A stretch of DNA of 64,000 nt, from contig CAJTHM010000003.1 of the NCBI GenBank assembly GCA_910576125.1, forward strand, positions 62,001-126,000, written 5' to 3'. This DNA comes from Lachnospiraceae bacterium (GTDB lineage: Bacteria > Bacillota > Clostridia > Lachnospirales > Lachnospiraceae). Positions 56,586 to 64,000 of the stretch are shown here, piece after piece. Position 1 is the first letter of the stretch. Every line of letters starts with the position of its first letter. Below the pieces are notes generated by a model. The model did not search any database. It was not told the DNA's origin and was given only the letters and a program-made list of their open reading frames with translations. Position numbers and translations under genes: made by a program.

Positions 56586-57449
56586 ATGACAAAGGAAAAT
56601 GTAAACAAGGGAAACACAGGATATCAGATTGAGGTTAAAAAAGCATTTGAGAAAATTGAGTTAGGGGTAAAGAGTGTTTTTGAGAGTGAGAACTACAAAA
56701 AATACTTAAAGGCAATGTCGAGGATGCACACATACAGTATTAATAATTCAATTTTAATCATGATGCAGGCTCCATCTGCACAGTTTTGTGCAGGAGCGGG
56801 GAAATGGAAAAATGAATTTGGAAGAACTATCAAAAAGGGAGCAAAGGGAATAAAGATATTGATTCCTCACCCTTATCAGCGAGAAGTCGAGGTAGAGTTG
56901 GAAGATGGAACAACAAAAAAAGAAGTAAAGAATTTATGTTATTTCACATTAGGGAATATCTATTCTTTAGATCAGACCGAGGGGGATGATTTTCCTGAAA
57001 TCTGTAAGGAACTGCAGGAAGATTCCGAGGAAATCAAGAAAGCTATTTCTGTATGCGAAAAGGTTTCAGATTGTCCTATTGCATACTGGAACTTAAAAGA
57101 TGGTAAGAAAGGTTTTTATTCCAAAACAGACAATAAGATTGTTGTAAAAAAGGGAATGACTACATCACAGACACTTAAAACCTTAGTGCATGAGATAGCA
57201 CATTCTAGGTTACACAACACAGAGAGCGATATTTCAAGGCAGCAAAAGGAGGTAGAAGCGGAGAGCATAGCTTTTGTTGTATGTTCTGCTATGTTCGGAG
57301 TTGATACATCCGACTATTCTTTTGAGTATATCGCAAACTGGAATGGAAAAGACACAAATGAATTAAAAGGTATTCTATCTAATATTCAGAAACAGGCGAG
57401 CAAACTGATTCAGGATATTAAGAAAGAAATGGAAAGAGAGGCCGCATGA
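56586..57449 (+). CDS. ArdC-like antirestriction protein with ImmA/IrrE-type metallopeptidase domain
   Basis: A 287-residue protein. The N-terminal ssDNA-binding part (about 12-120) shows YSINNSILIMMQAPSAQ and GRTIKKGAKGIKILIPHP, as in ArdC/LtrC proteins. The C-terminal zinc-peptidase part has HEIAHSRLH (about 205-213) and a downstream Glu in EVEAESIAFVV. Such proteins shield incoming mobile DNA from host defences or cleave regulators. Start preceded by AAAGGAG. The next gene overlaps by four bases. Confidence 0.85.
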   Translation: MTKENVNKGNTGYQIEVKKAFEKIELGVKSVFESENYKKYLKAMSRMHTYSINNSILIMMQAPSAQFCAGAGKWKNEFGRTIKKGAKGIKILIPHPYQREVEVELEDGTTKKEVKNLCYFTLGNIYSLDQTEGDDFPEICKELQEDSEEIKKAISVCEKVSDCPIAYWNLKDGKKGFYSKTDNKIVVKKGMTTSQTLKTLVHEIAHSRLHNTESDISRQQKEVEAESIAFVVCSAMFGVDTSDYSFEYIANWNGKDTNELKGILSNIQKQASKLIQDIKKEMEREAA

Positions 57450-57880
57450 TGAATATTGACTTTTCAAAAAATGCAAAGGAAATCGCAAGAGATTTTTCAA
57501 GACTTACAAACAATTTCTCTTTCGATTATAAAGGACTTGCGGAGGAATTGAGAGATTCAAAAGATATGAGAAAACTTGCTCTTCATTGGTTGAGAGTAGT
57601 TGCTTCTACCAGTTACAGAACAGATGGAAGAAATGAAATCGCAAAGAGAAGAGGGCAGGAGTTAGCGGAAGTTTCATTCATCAAGAAAAAGATTGAAAAC
57701 CTGAAAGAAGATGTAAAAATGGTTGAAATCTGTAATGAAATTTCTTATGACCACAAAACTTTGCAACAGACTTTTTCAAAATTTGTATTTTACTACATAT
57801 TTTTGACAGCGACAAAAAAGCAACAGGAACAGTTAATTGACAGGTTGGGGGAGAGATTCTATCTGTTACCCTTAATTTAA
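57446..57880 (+). CDS. Unknown protein, translationally coupled to the ArdC-like gene
   Basis: A 144-residue, mostly helical protein (IDFSKNAKEIARDFSRL; KEDVKMVEICNEISYD). No family recognised. The ATG overlaps the end of the ArdC-like gene by four bases, which implies coupled expression. Confidence 0.6.
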   Translation: MMNIDFSKNAKEIARDFSRLTNNFSFDYKGLAEELRDSKDMRKLALHWLRVVASTSYRTDGRNEIAKRRGQELAEVSFIKKKIENLKEDVKMVEICNEISYDHKTLQQTFSKFVFYYIFLTATKKQQEQLIDRLGERFYLLPLI

Positions 57881-57900
57881 GAAAGAGAGGAAAATAACAC

Positions 57901-58242
57901 ATGAAAACAATTTTTGTTGGAACAGGAAGAAAACCCTTTGTAATTGAGTTTGAGGATGAATTGAACAACTTGCAGGCTCTAGTGGGCGGCAGAATCGAAG
58001 TTCTTCATTTTCACACAGAGGGAACAAGGACTATTGATTTGGTTTTCAATGAGGAATACAGATTCATTTTTGATGAAGCTAACAGGCGGCTTGTATATCC
58101 AGGTGGCGAGGAAGATTATATTGCAGGAAATATTGTTATTGTCGCTGCGGATGAAGAGACAGGCGAGTTTTGCGGTCTTACAGATGATGAGGTAAAATTC
58201 TATCTGAAAGAGTTTGCAAAAGATACTTTGACAATTTCATAA
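57901..58242 (+). CDS. DUF3846-domain protein
   Basis: A 113-residue protein. IEFEDELNNLQALVGGRIEV (about 15-34), a later FNEEYRFIFDEANRRL and IAGNIVIVAADEETGEFCGLTDDE near the end follow the DUF3846 pattern, common in mobile elements and phages. Function unknown. Same strand and close spacing as the two genes before. Confidence 0.75.
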   Translation: MKTIFVGTGRKPFVIEFEDELNNLQALVGGRIEVLHFHTEGTRTIDLVFNEEYRFIFDEANRRLVYPGGEEDYIAGNIVIVAADEETGEFCGLTDDEVKFYLKEFAKDTLTIS

Positions 58243-58322
58243 TTAATAATAGTCAAAACCTTTTAAAGAGAGGGGAGTGGGTAAAACCATTCCTCTTTCC
58301 TTATTTTAAAAGAAGAGCAACC

Positions 58323-60281
58323 TTAGAAAAGGTTGCTTATTCTTTGTATCCCTTTATGTCTAGTTGTTTCTAATGTTTCCTTATCTCCTATAAGAACTAA
58401 ATGTTTCTTTGCTCTTGTAAAGGCAGTATAAAGTAGATTTTTATTTAACATATATTCAAGTGAGTTGTGGGTCGGAATTATTACAGTATCAAATTCTGAA
58501 CCTTGAGATTTGTGAATTGTTAGTGAGTAAGCTAGTTCAATCTCATTTATATTTTTTTTATTATATTCAATAATTTTATTTATATTACTGAAATTTACAC
58601 TATAAACTTTTTGCCATTCTCCATTTATCAATCTTTCTTCTATATCTGAAATATATCCTAAATTTCCATTGAAAACTCCTAAATCATAATCATTTGTATT
58701 CTGTATTACTTTATCATATTCATAAAATCCCTCTTCATCTTTATTCTGTATGATTAGATTCAATATGTCTGTTCCTAATTGTGATTCATGCTGCGGAGAA
58801 AGAATCATTGTTTTGTCTCTATTGTATCTATCTTTTATGTAGTTCTGAATCTCTTCTACATCTTCACATTCAATAAATTCAAAATCAGAAGTAGAAGTAT
58901 AGTCAAGTGCTTCATCATTCAGAAGAGCATAAGCATTTTTTATTATATGTGAATCTCCTGCTTGTCTATATACTTTTTCGAGTTTTGTTGTCTTAATTAG
59001 ACCACTCTCAATTAAATCTTGAAATACTCTTCCGCATGAAACAGATGGAAGTTGGTTCACATCCCCAATTAAAACAATTTTTGTAGTATCTGAAATATGA
59101 GTGAACAAACAAGCCGACAACTCCAGATCAAGCATGGAACATTCATCTATAAGAATATAGTCCTCTGTAATTTCTTCTTCTGTTTTATAATTTGAATAGG
59201 GTAATAACTTTAGTTTTCTATGAATTGTTTCAGTAGGGCGGTTTGTTAATTCAGTTAATCTATCCGCCGCTTTTCCTGTAGGTGCAAGTAAACAATATGT
59301 ATGATTTCTATTTTCTAATTCTTTTACAATTCGATTTACAGTATAGGTTTTACCAGTTCCAGGCCCACCTGTCAAAATTGAAATATGATAATCAAGAGCA
59401 TTTTGAACAGCTTCTTCTTGCGAACAGCTAACAACTCCATCATTTTTCTTGCTTAAATCTGCAATCTCTCTAATTCTCTTTTCAAGTGTTCGCTCCGCTT
59501 TATATAGTCTCTTTGTGTAGATGCAATCCCTATATCTTACAAGTTTATCATCTTGAATCAATTTCTCTAATGTATCAGTTTTTTCAATATCTGATTCTAA
59601 AATACAAGTGTTTCCTGAATTGTAACAAGAATCATATATTTGTTTTAAGGTAATTGCTTCATTTCTTATTTCATCTTTTACTGAATAAAATCTTGCTAAT
59701 CTCTCAACCTCTTTCCATTCTAAAATCCCATAAAAGTATAATTTGTAAGGATTTTTCTCAATAATTTCTTTTGTCATAATTCCAAAATTTTCATATGCGG
59801 CCAATGCTTGCTCTTTGTCCGCTCCCATGAGAGACATTATATTGCTTATGTATTCAATTTTTTTATATTCCTTAAATGCTTCAAAAATGGTATCCTTTTT
59901 CTTTTGTGACAGTTTGAAGTTATTCAAAAGTGATTCATCTTTTATAATGTCATTCAGTGAATAAGTGTTTAATATTTTTAAAAATGTATCTTTGCTTATC
60001 TTTTCTGTATGTTCTACAAAAAAATTAGCAAGTCTCTCATTTTCAGTTATTTCTTTTGTTTCCATTTTTTCTAATATTAAATTATTTTCTGATTTGTTAT
60101 AACTTGCTTCAAAGTCGATTATGTCGCCCTTTGAAATTTGAACATTAGTATTTCCTTTTAAGGTAGTATTCTTTAATTTGATTTGTTTGTTGCTATTCTT
60201 CTTTATATTAATTTTCAATATATAATAGTTGTTTTTTGAATTGTAAAAATTTATATTCATAACTTTTGCTGTAATTTTCAT
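58323..60281 (-). CDS. RecD2-like superfamily 1B DNA helicase
   Basis: A 652-residue 5'-3' helicase. An N-terminal OB-like domain (about 1-90: KITAKVMNINFYNSKNNYYI) and a helix-hairpin-helix-like middle part precede the RecD-type motor. Motifs: GGPGTGKT (Walker A), LIDECSMLD (motif II), GDVNQLPSV (motif III) and TIHKSQGSEFD (motif V region). RecD2 acts outside RecBCD in repair; in an element it likely serves replication or recombination. The ATG at 60281 follows AAGGAGAG. It is about 100 residues shorter than chromosomal relatives and runs against the neighbouring genes. Confidence 0.88.
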   Translation of the reverse strand: MKITAKVMNINFYNSKNNYYILKINIKKNSNKQIKLKNTTLKGNTNVQISKGDIIDFEASYNKSENNLILEKMETKEITENERLANFFVEHTEKISKDTFLKILNTYSLNDIIKDESLLNNFKLSQKKKDTIFEAFKEYKKIEYISNIMSLMGADKEQALAAYENFGIMTKEIIEKNPYKLYFYGILEWKEVERLARFYSVKDEIRNEAITLKQIYDSCYNSGNTCILESDIEKTDTLEKLIQDDKLVRYRDCIYTKRLYKAERTLEKRIREIADLSKKNDGVVSCSQEEAVQNALDYHISILTGGPGTGKTYTVNRIVKELENRNHTYCLLAPTGKAADRLTELTNRPTETIHRKLKLLPYSNYKTEEEITEDYILIDECSMLDLELSACLFTHISDTTKIVLIGDVNQLPSVSCGRVFQDLIESGLIKTTKLEKVYRQAGDSHIIKNAYALLNDEALDYTSTSDFEFIECEDVEEIQNYIKDRYNRDKTMILSPQHESQLGTDILNLIIQNKDEEGFYEYDKVIQNTNDYDLGVFNGNLGYISDIEERLINGEWQKVYSVNFSNINKIIEYNKKNINEIELAYSLTIHKSQGSEFDTVIIPTHNSLEYMLNKNLLYTAFTRAKKHLVLIGDKETLETTRHKGIQRISNLF

Positions 60282-60617
60282 AATAGTATATCTCTCCTTT
60301 TTAGTCTTTTTATATTTTACAAAAAAAGTAGAAATATATAACTTTTTTGTGCATATTCTTGAAATATTTTTCACACTTAAATCAATAATAAGCCTTATTT
60401 TACAATCTTTTTGATATGTTTTTATTCTTCTGAATGAAAGGAAAGAAACTCCTTTTAAAAATCTTTCTTCATAATGTTCTTTTCTTTTTTGAGGTGGCAG
60501 GTGTTGAATAGGGTAGCTTGCTACTCTTGTAAGTAAGCATCTGTCATTTTTATATTTTTGTGTGTACTAAATAGAATTTATTTTGAAAACAGAGAAGCAC
60601 AAAGGGGGAAAAGAACA
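60282..60617. other. 336-base intergenic stretch
   Basis: AT-rich upstream region between the helicase and the RuvC-like gene. It contains a near-perfect palindrome AGGGTAGC-TT-GCTACTCT (60510-60527) with TTGTAAGTAAGC next to it. No reading frame of note and no clear promoter; the palindrome could be a protein-binding site. Confidence 0.4.
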
Positions 60618-61075
60618 ATGAAAAAGATTTTAAGTTTAGAACAATCAACAAGTAAAACAGGATATGCAATTTTTGAAAATGGAGAACTAAAAAAATATGG
60701 AATAGTTAGACCATCAAAAAAAATTAATGAAAGTAATTTGATAAGTGTATTCATAAAGGTTATTAAAAAATAGAAGAAGTGAAACCTGATTTAATATGTA
60801 TTGAGGATGTATATATAAAAAAGGGAAAGACTTTTAATGTTCAAACACATAAAACACTTTCAAATTTACAAGGCATGTTAATTTCATATTTTATATTAAA
60901 TCAGATTGAGTATAAAATAATTCATCCGAACACATGGAAAAATAAAGTAGTAGGTAATAAAAAACTTACAAAAGAAGAAACTCAATCTTTTTTAAAAGAG
61001 AAATATCAAATTGACTTTAAAGAAGATGAAGCAGATGCTGTTTGTATTGGTTTATATTGTGTGTCCAATCTATGA
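60618..61075 (+). pseudogene. RuvC-like Holliday junction resolvase, frameshifted at an A6 run
   Basis: The first frame (60618-60773) gives 51 residues with SLEQSTSKTGYAIF, the RNase H-like first strand of phage RuvC proteins, then stops at TAG. The rest continues in the -1 frame with PDLICIEDVY, the second acidic site, and ends with EDEADAVCIG, the third. One extra A in the A6 run just before the TAG would join both into 152 residues, the normal length. The usual first Asp is Glu8 here. So it is a broken gene, a slippage product or an error. Preceded by AAAGGGGGAA. Confidence 0.75.
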
Positions 61076-61095
61076 AAAAATTATATATGTTAAGT

Positions 61096-61130
61096 AAAAG
61101 AATGGTTTAAAACAAGCCATTCTTTTTTAT
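61096..61130 (+). terminator. Terminator before the head genes
   Basis: AAAGAATGG (61097-61105) pairs with CCATTCTTT (61117-61125), followed by more Ts. It cuts off upstream transcription, so the structural genes need a promoter in 61130-61285 that I cannot define with confidence. Confidence 0.8.
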
Positions 61131-61288
61131 TAAATTGTTTCAGTTTGTTATAAGCACCTCATTTTTATTACTTATATGTTTTATGTAACTTATGCAAAAA
61201 TTGAAACTTTTTATAAATTGCCTACCATAAAGGCTTTAAAGAAATGAGATTCAGTCGCCAGACTTTAAATGAGAGAGGGGAAAGAAAT

Positions 61289-61873
61289 ATGGATGAAAAA
61301 GATTTGAATGTAACTCCTAGTGAAAATAAAGAGACAAATTCCACTCCTGATCTAACAGGACTATTCACAAAATTGAGCGAAGATTTAGGAAAACAAATTG
61401 AAAGATATTTCACAAGCGGAGCAAAAAAAGAAGCAGACAATTATGGATTGACTGCAGAACAGATGCAGGAAGCAGCAAAAGACTTCCTCAATAAAAACAA
61501 AACAAAAGAGACTCTTTTGACAGAAGAAAATGAAAATTTAAAGAAACAGATGAAAACCATGAAAGCGGATTCTGTTTTATCAAACATTTTTTCTAAATTA
61601 GAAGTTAATACAGATTTAAAAGATGACCTGATGAAGATGGTTAATGTGGATGATTTCTACAATGAAAAAGATGAAATTAAATCTGATGATTTAGAAAAAG
61701 CATTTAGTGAGGTAATTACAAGAATACCTAGTTTTAAAAAGCAAAAAGAAACTCCTAATGTGCAGTTCGGACATGACTTAATGACAACAGAAAAGCAACA
61801 GAAGAAACAGGCGAAGTCTATGGAAGAGATTGCAAGGGAAATGTTAGGACTTACAAAGAAAAATGAAAAATAA
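61289..61873 (+). CDS. Phage head scaffolding-like protein
   Basis: A 194-residue, highly charged, coiled-coil protein (about 50-110 helix; LTEENENLKKQMKTMKAD). Size, helicity and place directly before the capsid gene fit an assembly scaffold (GP20/DUF4355 type). ATG at 61289 follows GAGGGGAAAG; an earlier in-frame ATG lacks a ribosome site. Confidence 0.8.
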   Translation: MDEKDLNVTPSENKETNSTPDLTGLFTKLSEDLGKQIERYFTSGAKKEADNYGLTAEQMQEAAKDFLNKNKTKETLLTEENENLKKQMKTMKADSVLSNIFSKLEVNTDLKDDLMKMVNVDDFYNEKDEIKSDDLEKAFSEVITRIPSFKKQKETPNVQFGHDLMTTEKQQKKQAKSMEEIAREMLGLTKKNEK

Positions 61874-61891
61874 TAAAAAGGAGAAATGAAA

Positions 61892-62767
61892 ATGGCTAAT
61901 AATATTCAGATAGCAGAGTTATTTACTAATTTAGTAGATGAAAAATATAAAGCAACTGCAAAGAGTGCAATTTTTGAAAATAATGCAGTTGAAGTAGGAA
62001 AGAACTATGGAAAATTTCATATTATGAAAGTTGATACAGATGGAATAGGTACATATGACAAGGCAAATGGATATGCAGAGGGAGCAACAACTGTAGGATA
62101 TGAAGAAGTTACTCCTGATATTGATTTATCTGCAAAGATTGTTATTGATTACTATGAGAATGAAGAAGCACTTGCAAAGGCTTGTGCTTTAGGAAGTAAT
62201 GATATTCTTGATAAATTAGTTAAAGAAATTGATGCGATTAGATTCGCTAAAATTGCTAGTCTTGCAAAGACAACAAATGTAGTTTCTGAAAACTTTGCAA
62301 ATGGAGAAGCAGTTATCAAGTCTTTAAGAAAAGCTATTAATCACATGGATAATGAAAGAGTTTATAATGACAAAATTTTGCTTGCTACTCCTGAAGTGTA
62401 TGGAGCACTTGAAGATATGGATTCTTACAAGAGCCAGAAAGTTTTAGGAAATTTTGCAGGAACAGTTAAGGTTACTCCTGATGTATTTTATACAGGTGTT
62501 AACATTTTCACAGGAAGAAAAGTTGGAGATACTGCAGCTAAATTTAATTATGCAAAGAAAGCAGATGCAAGCAACATTAACTTTATGATTGTTTCTAAAG
62601 CTTCCATTCTTGCTAAAACAGCTAACAGAATTAAGATGATTGATGCTTCTGTAAACCAGAATTTGGATGCTCATGTATTCGCATTAAGAACTTATGGATT
62701 AAGTGCATATGGTCTTGAAAATAAGGTTGAGGGAATCTATGTTTCCCATGAGAAAGCCACAAACTAA
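61892..62767 (+). CDS. Major capsid protein (HK97-fold)
   Basis: A 291-residue capsid protein. Start MANNIQIAELF; then GKFHIMKVDTDGIGTYD, an E-loop-like segment ATTVGYEEVTPDIDLSAKIVI and a P-domain-like SLRKAINHMDNERVYND, typical of phages of Firmicutes. It assembles the head shell. The ATG at 61892 is chosen because AAGGAG sits eight bases upstream; an ATG six bases earlier would be too close. Confidence 0.85.
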   Translation: MANNIQIAELFTNLVDEKYKATAKSAIFENNAVEVGKNYGKFHIMKVDTDGIGTYDKANGYAEGATTVGYEEVTPDIDLSAKIVIDYYENEEALAKACALGSNDILDKLVKEIDAIRFAKIASLAKTTNVVSENFANGEAVIKSLRKAINHMDNERVYNDKILLATPEVYGALEDMDSYKSQKVLGNFAGTVKVTPDVFYTGVNIFTGRKVGDTAAKFNYAKKADASNINFMIVSKASILAKTANRIKMIDASVNQNLDAHVFALRTYGLSAYGLENKVEGIYVSHEKATN

Positions 62768-62776
62768 GTAAAACAG

Positions 62777-62831
62777 GAGGATTGATAACATGAAATATTT
62801 GACAGTAGAGGATTATCAATCCTCTCTTTTT
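62777..62831 (+). promoter_or_regulatory. Hairpin masking the ribosome site and start of the first connector gene
   Basis: GAGGATTGATAA (62777-62788) pairs perfectly with TTATCAATCCTC (62813-62824), followed by TCTTTTT. The left arm holds the GGAGG ribosome site, and the start codon (62790) lies in the loop. It can act as a terminator or attenuator after the capsid gene, and as a translational lock. Confidence 0.8.
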
Positions 62832-63149
62832 AGTTTAAATACAAATGAATCCGATTTAGAGAAATATATCTCTCTTGCGGAGCAGGATTTAGAAATAATA
62901 ACATCCATTCCAAACTTAAATAATTTATCTGATTATCAACTTGAAACAATTAAAAGAATTTTGATTCAGCATACAGATTTCATCATTGAAAATTATGATT
63001 ACATTTATTCTATTGTAGATGATTATAAAACTTTAGAAACCAGTTTTTCCATTGGTTCAAAGAATTGTATTTCGATCAATGGGGTTTTAATCCTTAAAAA
63101 GTTATATGTTCTTTTAATCCAAACAGGAATTGTTACAACAAGGGTATAA
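62790..63149 (+). CDS. Phage head-tail connector (gp6-like)
   Basis: A 119-residue, mostly helical protein (LTVEDYQSSLFSLNTNESDLEKYISLAEQDLEII is the usual pattern in parts), fitting the connector ring that binds portal and tail. It starts inside the hairpin loop described at 62777-62831. First of four small genes after the capsid gene. Confidence 0.75.
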   Translation: MKYLTVEDYQSSLFSLNTNESDLEKYISLAEQDLEIITSIPNLNNLSDYQLETIKRILIQHTDFIIENYDYIYSIVDDYKTLETSFSIGSKNCISINGVLILKKLYVLLIQTGIVTTRV

Positions 63150-63152
63150 GTT

Positions 63153-63455
63153 ATGAAACTAAAAAAACAACCTGATTTTCTATTTGATAAGGATATAACA
63201 GTAAAAGGACATAAGACCATAGATGAAGATGGAAATGCAGTTTATGAAGAATATACAGGAAAATGTATGAGTAAAACAACCTGCAAGAGAGTTTTTTCAG
63301 AGGGTAAAGTAAATTATGTTGATGAAACAAAAATCTTGATAAATGACAGAATAAATTTTGATGTATATGGGGGTAAAGCCTATATAGATAATAAAACTTT
63401 AACTATTGTTTCTTCCTACAAAGATAATGGTTATACAGTGCTTATATGCAATTAG
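63153..63455 (+). CDS. Probable head closure (stopper) protein
   Basis: A 100-residue, mostly beta protein (TVKGHKTIDEDGNAVYEEY; INFDVYGGKAYIDNKTLTIV). No domain recognised for certain. The place between the connector and the tail-completion gene, and the size, suggest the head-closure role of gp16-type proteins. Confidence 0.6.
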   Translation: MKLKKQPDFLFDKDITVKGHKTIDEDGNAVYEEYTGKCMSKTTCKRVFSEGKVNYVDETKILINDRINFDVYGGKAYIDNKTLTIVSSYKDNGYTVLICN

Positions 63456-63464
63456 GAGAACAAT

Positions 63465-63782
63465 ATGGATATAAAGATAACATTAAATAAAACTCAGATA
63501 AAGAAGATAGAGAAAAAAGGCATGAAAGCATTAGAGCATATAGCAAAAGCTATTGTAGAAGATGCTCCAGTTCCAGTTGATTCTTCTGAAATGAAGAATG
63601 ATGTAGAAATTTCTACAAAAGGTAATACAGTGACAATAACACATAATGAGGGGTATTCTGCAAGACAATATTTTCATCCTGAATACAACCACAAAACAGG
63701 TGAGGGTGAATGGTACAAGGATTATATAAGTGGTGCAAAAAAACAGTTTATGATAGATGCCTTTATTCAAGGGTTCAAATGA
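63465..63782 (+). CDS. Minor capsid / HK97 gp10-like tail completion protein
   Basis: A 105-residue protein with the pattern of gp10-type tail-completion proteins: a helical start (KIEKKGMKALEHIAKAIVEDAPV), then GNTVTITHNEGYSARQYFHPEYNHKTGEG with the typical aromatic/glycine turn. Follows the closure gene by nine bases. Confidence 0.7.
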   Translation: MDIKITLNKTQIKKIEKKGMKALEHIAKAIVEDAPVPVDSSEMKNDVEISTKGNTVTITHNEGYSARQYFHPEYNHKTGEGEWYKDYISGAKKQFMIDAFIQGFK

Positions 63783-63797
63783 TTGTGGGGTGATTTG

Positions 63798-64000
63798 ATG
63801 TTGACAGAATACATAGTGAAAGATTTGATAAAAAGTTTGAATATAACAGGTATTGAACATTATTATGTAGGAACTTTGAAAGAAAAAGAAGAGAAAAGTT
63901 TGGGAATTTATTCAGATGGTTATTCAGATGAAAGAGTTGGAATTTCTAAAAATACAATGTATTTGAGGTTATTGGTACATTGGAATGATAGCCCAGGACA
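63798..64000 (+). CDS. Partial phage tail-terminator/minor capsid protein
   Basis: Runs off the window edge; about 67 residues visible. YYVGTLKEKEEKSLGIYSDG followed by a beta region and LLVHWND resembles minor capsid or tail-terminator proteins of phages of Firmicutes. Short overlap-type spacing to the previous gene supports one operon. Confidence 0.6.
   Translation, partial: MLTEYIVKDLIKSLNITGIEHYYVGTLKEKEEKSLGIYSDGYSDERVGISKNTMYLRLLVHWNDSPG

Larger units (their letters stand above)
50942..64000. mobile_element. Integrated prophage or phage-related element (left part)
   Basis: Base composition drops sharply after tpiA, and a tyrosine integrase, antirestriction and recombination proteins and phage head genes follow. 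The right end is outside the window. The left junction is probably near the tpiA stop, where AAGTAGCA recurs, but no second attachment copy can be seen, so the exact border is uncertain. No terminase or portal gene appears in this part. Confidence 0.85.

Noticed and set aside
60510..60527. Palindrome as a replication origin
   Set aside because: A single palindrome with no iterons or DnaA-box cluster is not enough.

Overview
The window reads as a chromosomal segment of a Gram-positive anaerobe of the Clostridia, most like the Lachnospiraceae. This is inferred from gene content and style: strong AGGAGG-type ribosome sites, an era-yqzL-recO cluster, a very large 2-hydroxyacyl-CoA dehydratase activase-like protein, DUF4349 and J-domain/TPR proteins, and a gap-pgk-tpiA glycolytic run. 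About 51 kb of moderately GC-rich host DNA is followed at about 50.94 kb by abruptly AT-rich DNA that carries an integrase and phage head genes. No rRNA, tRNA or CRISPR array was recognised by eye.

Regions: (1) 39-9094 holds signalling and export genes: two soluble hybrid histidine kinases, an HD-domain protein in the same operon as the second kinase, an ArsR-ABC exporter operon and a TVP38-like membrane protein. (2) 9317-11683 is a PadR regulator with a three-part flavodoxin-like/SCP2-like/membrane protein, under a promoter with an embedded perfect operator. (3) 11871-14818 is the proline operon proB-proA-proC on the minus strand. (4) 15082-20647 holds a SNF2-family ATPase whose 3' end is tandemly duplicated, a coiled-coil small protein and a MATE transporter. 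(5) 20801-27452 is the activase-like giant plus a Crp-like-domain protein, one minus-strand operon. (6) 27687-38115 holds a rhomboid-like membrane protein, a sigma-like protein without region 4, an M16C peptidase, a DUF4349 lipoprotein with a frameshifted signal peptide, era-yqzL-recO, a lipoprotein and glycyl-tRNA synthetase. (7) 38208-43622 is a J-like/TPR protein, a divergent Hsp70 and a GNAT acetyltransferase, followed by gene debris. (8) 43805-47404 is a PHP phosphoesterase and a GH3 hexosaminidase fused to a GNAT-like acyltransferase region. (9) 47634-50941 is gap, pgk and tpiA, separated by large hairpins.

From 50,942 to the right edge lies a prophage or phage-related element that continues past the window. 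It starts with a tyrosine integrase beside five copies of an 8-bp site. It then carries DUF262, ArdC-like and DUF3846 proteins, several unknown AT-rich genes, a RecD2-like helicase on the minus strand, a frameshifted RuvC-like resolvase, and a structural block (scaffold, major capsid, connectors, tail-completion proteins). No terminase or portal gene is visible before the scaffold gene, where they normally sit.

The most interesting observations are: the GH3-acyltransferase fusion; the flavodoxin-SCP2-membrane fusion with its PadR switch; a 12-bp hairpin with a T tract that masks the ribosome site of the first connector gene right after the capsid gene; a phage structural block lacking terminase and portal; the J-like/Hsp70 pair in which the J protein lacks HPD; and two unrelated frameshifts that are both A6 runs needing a seventh A, which may be either biology or a shared sequencing artefact.
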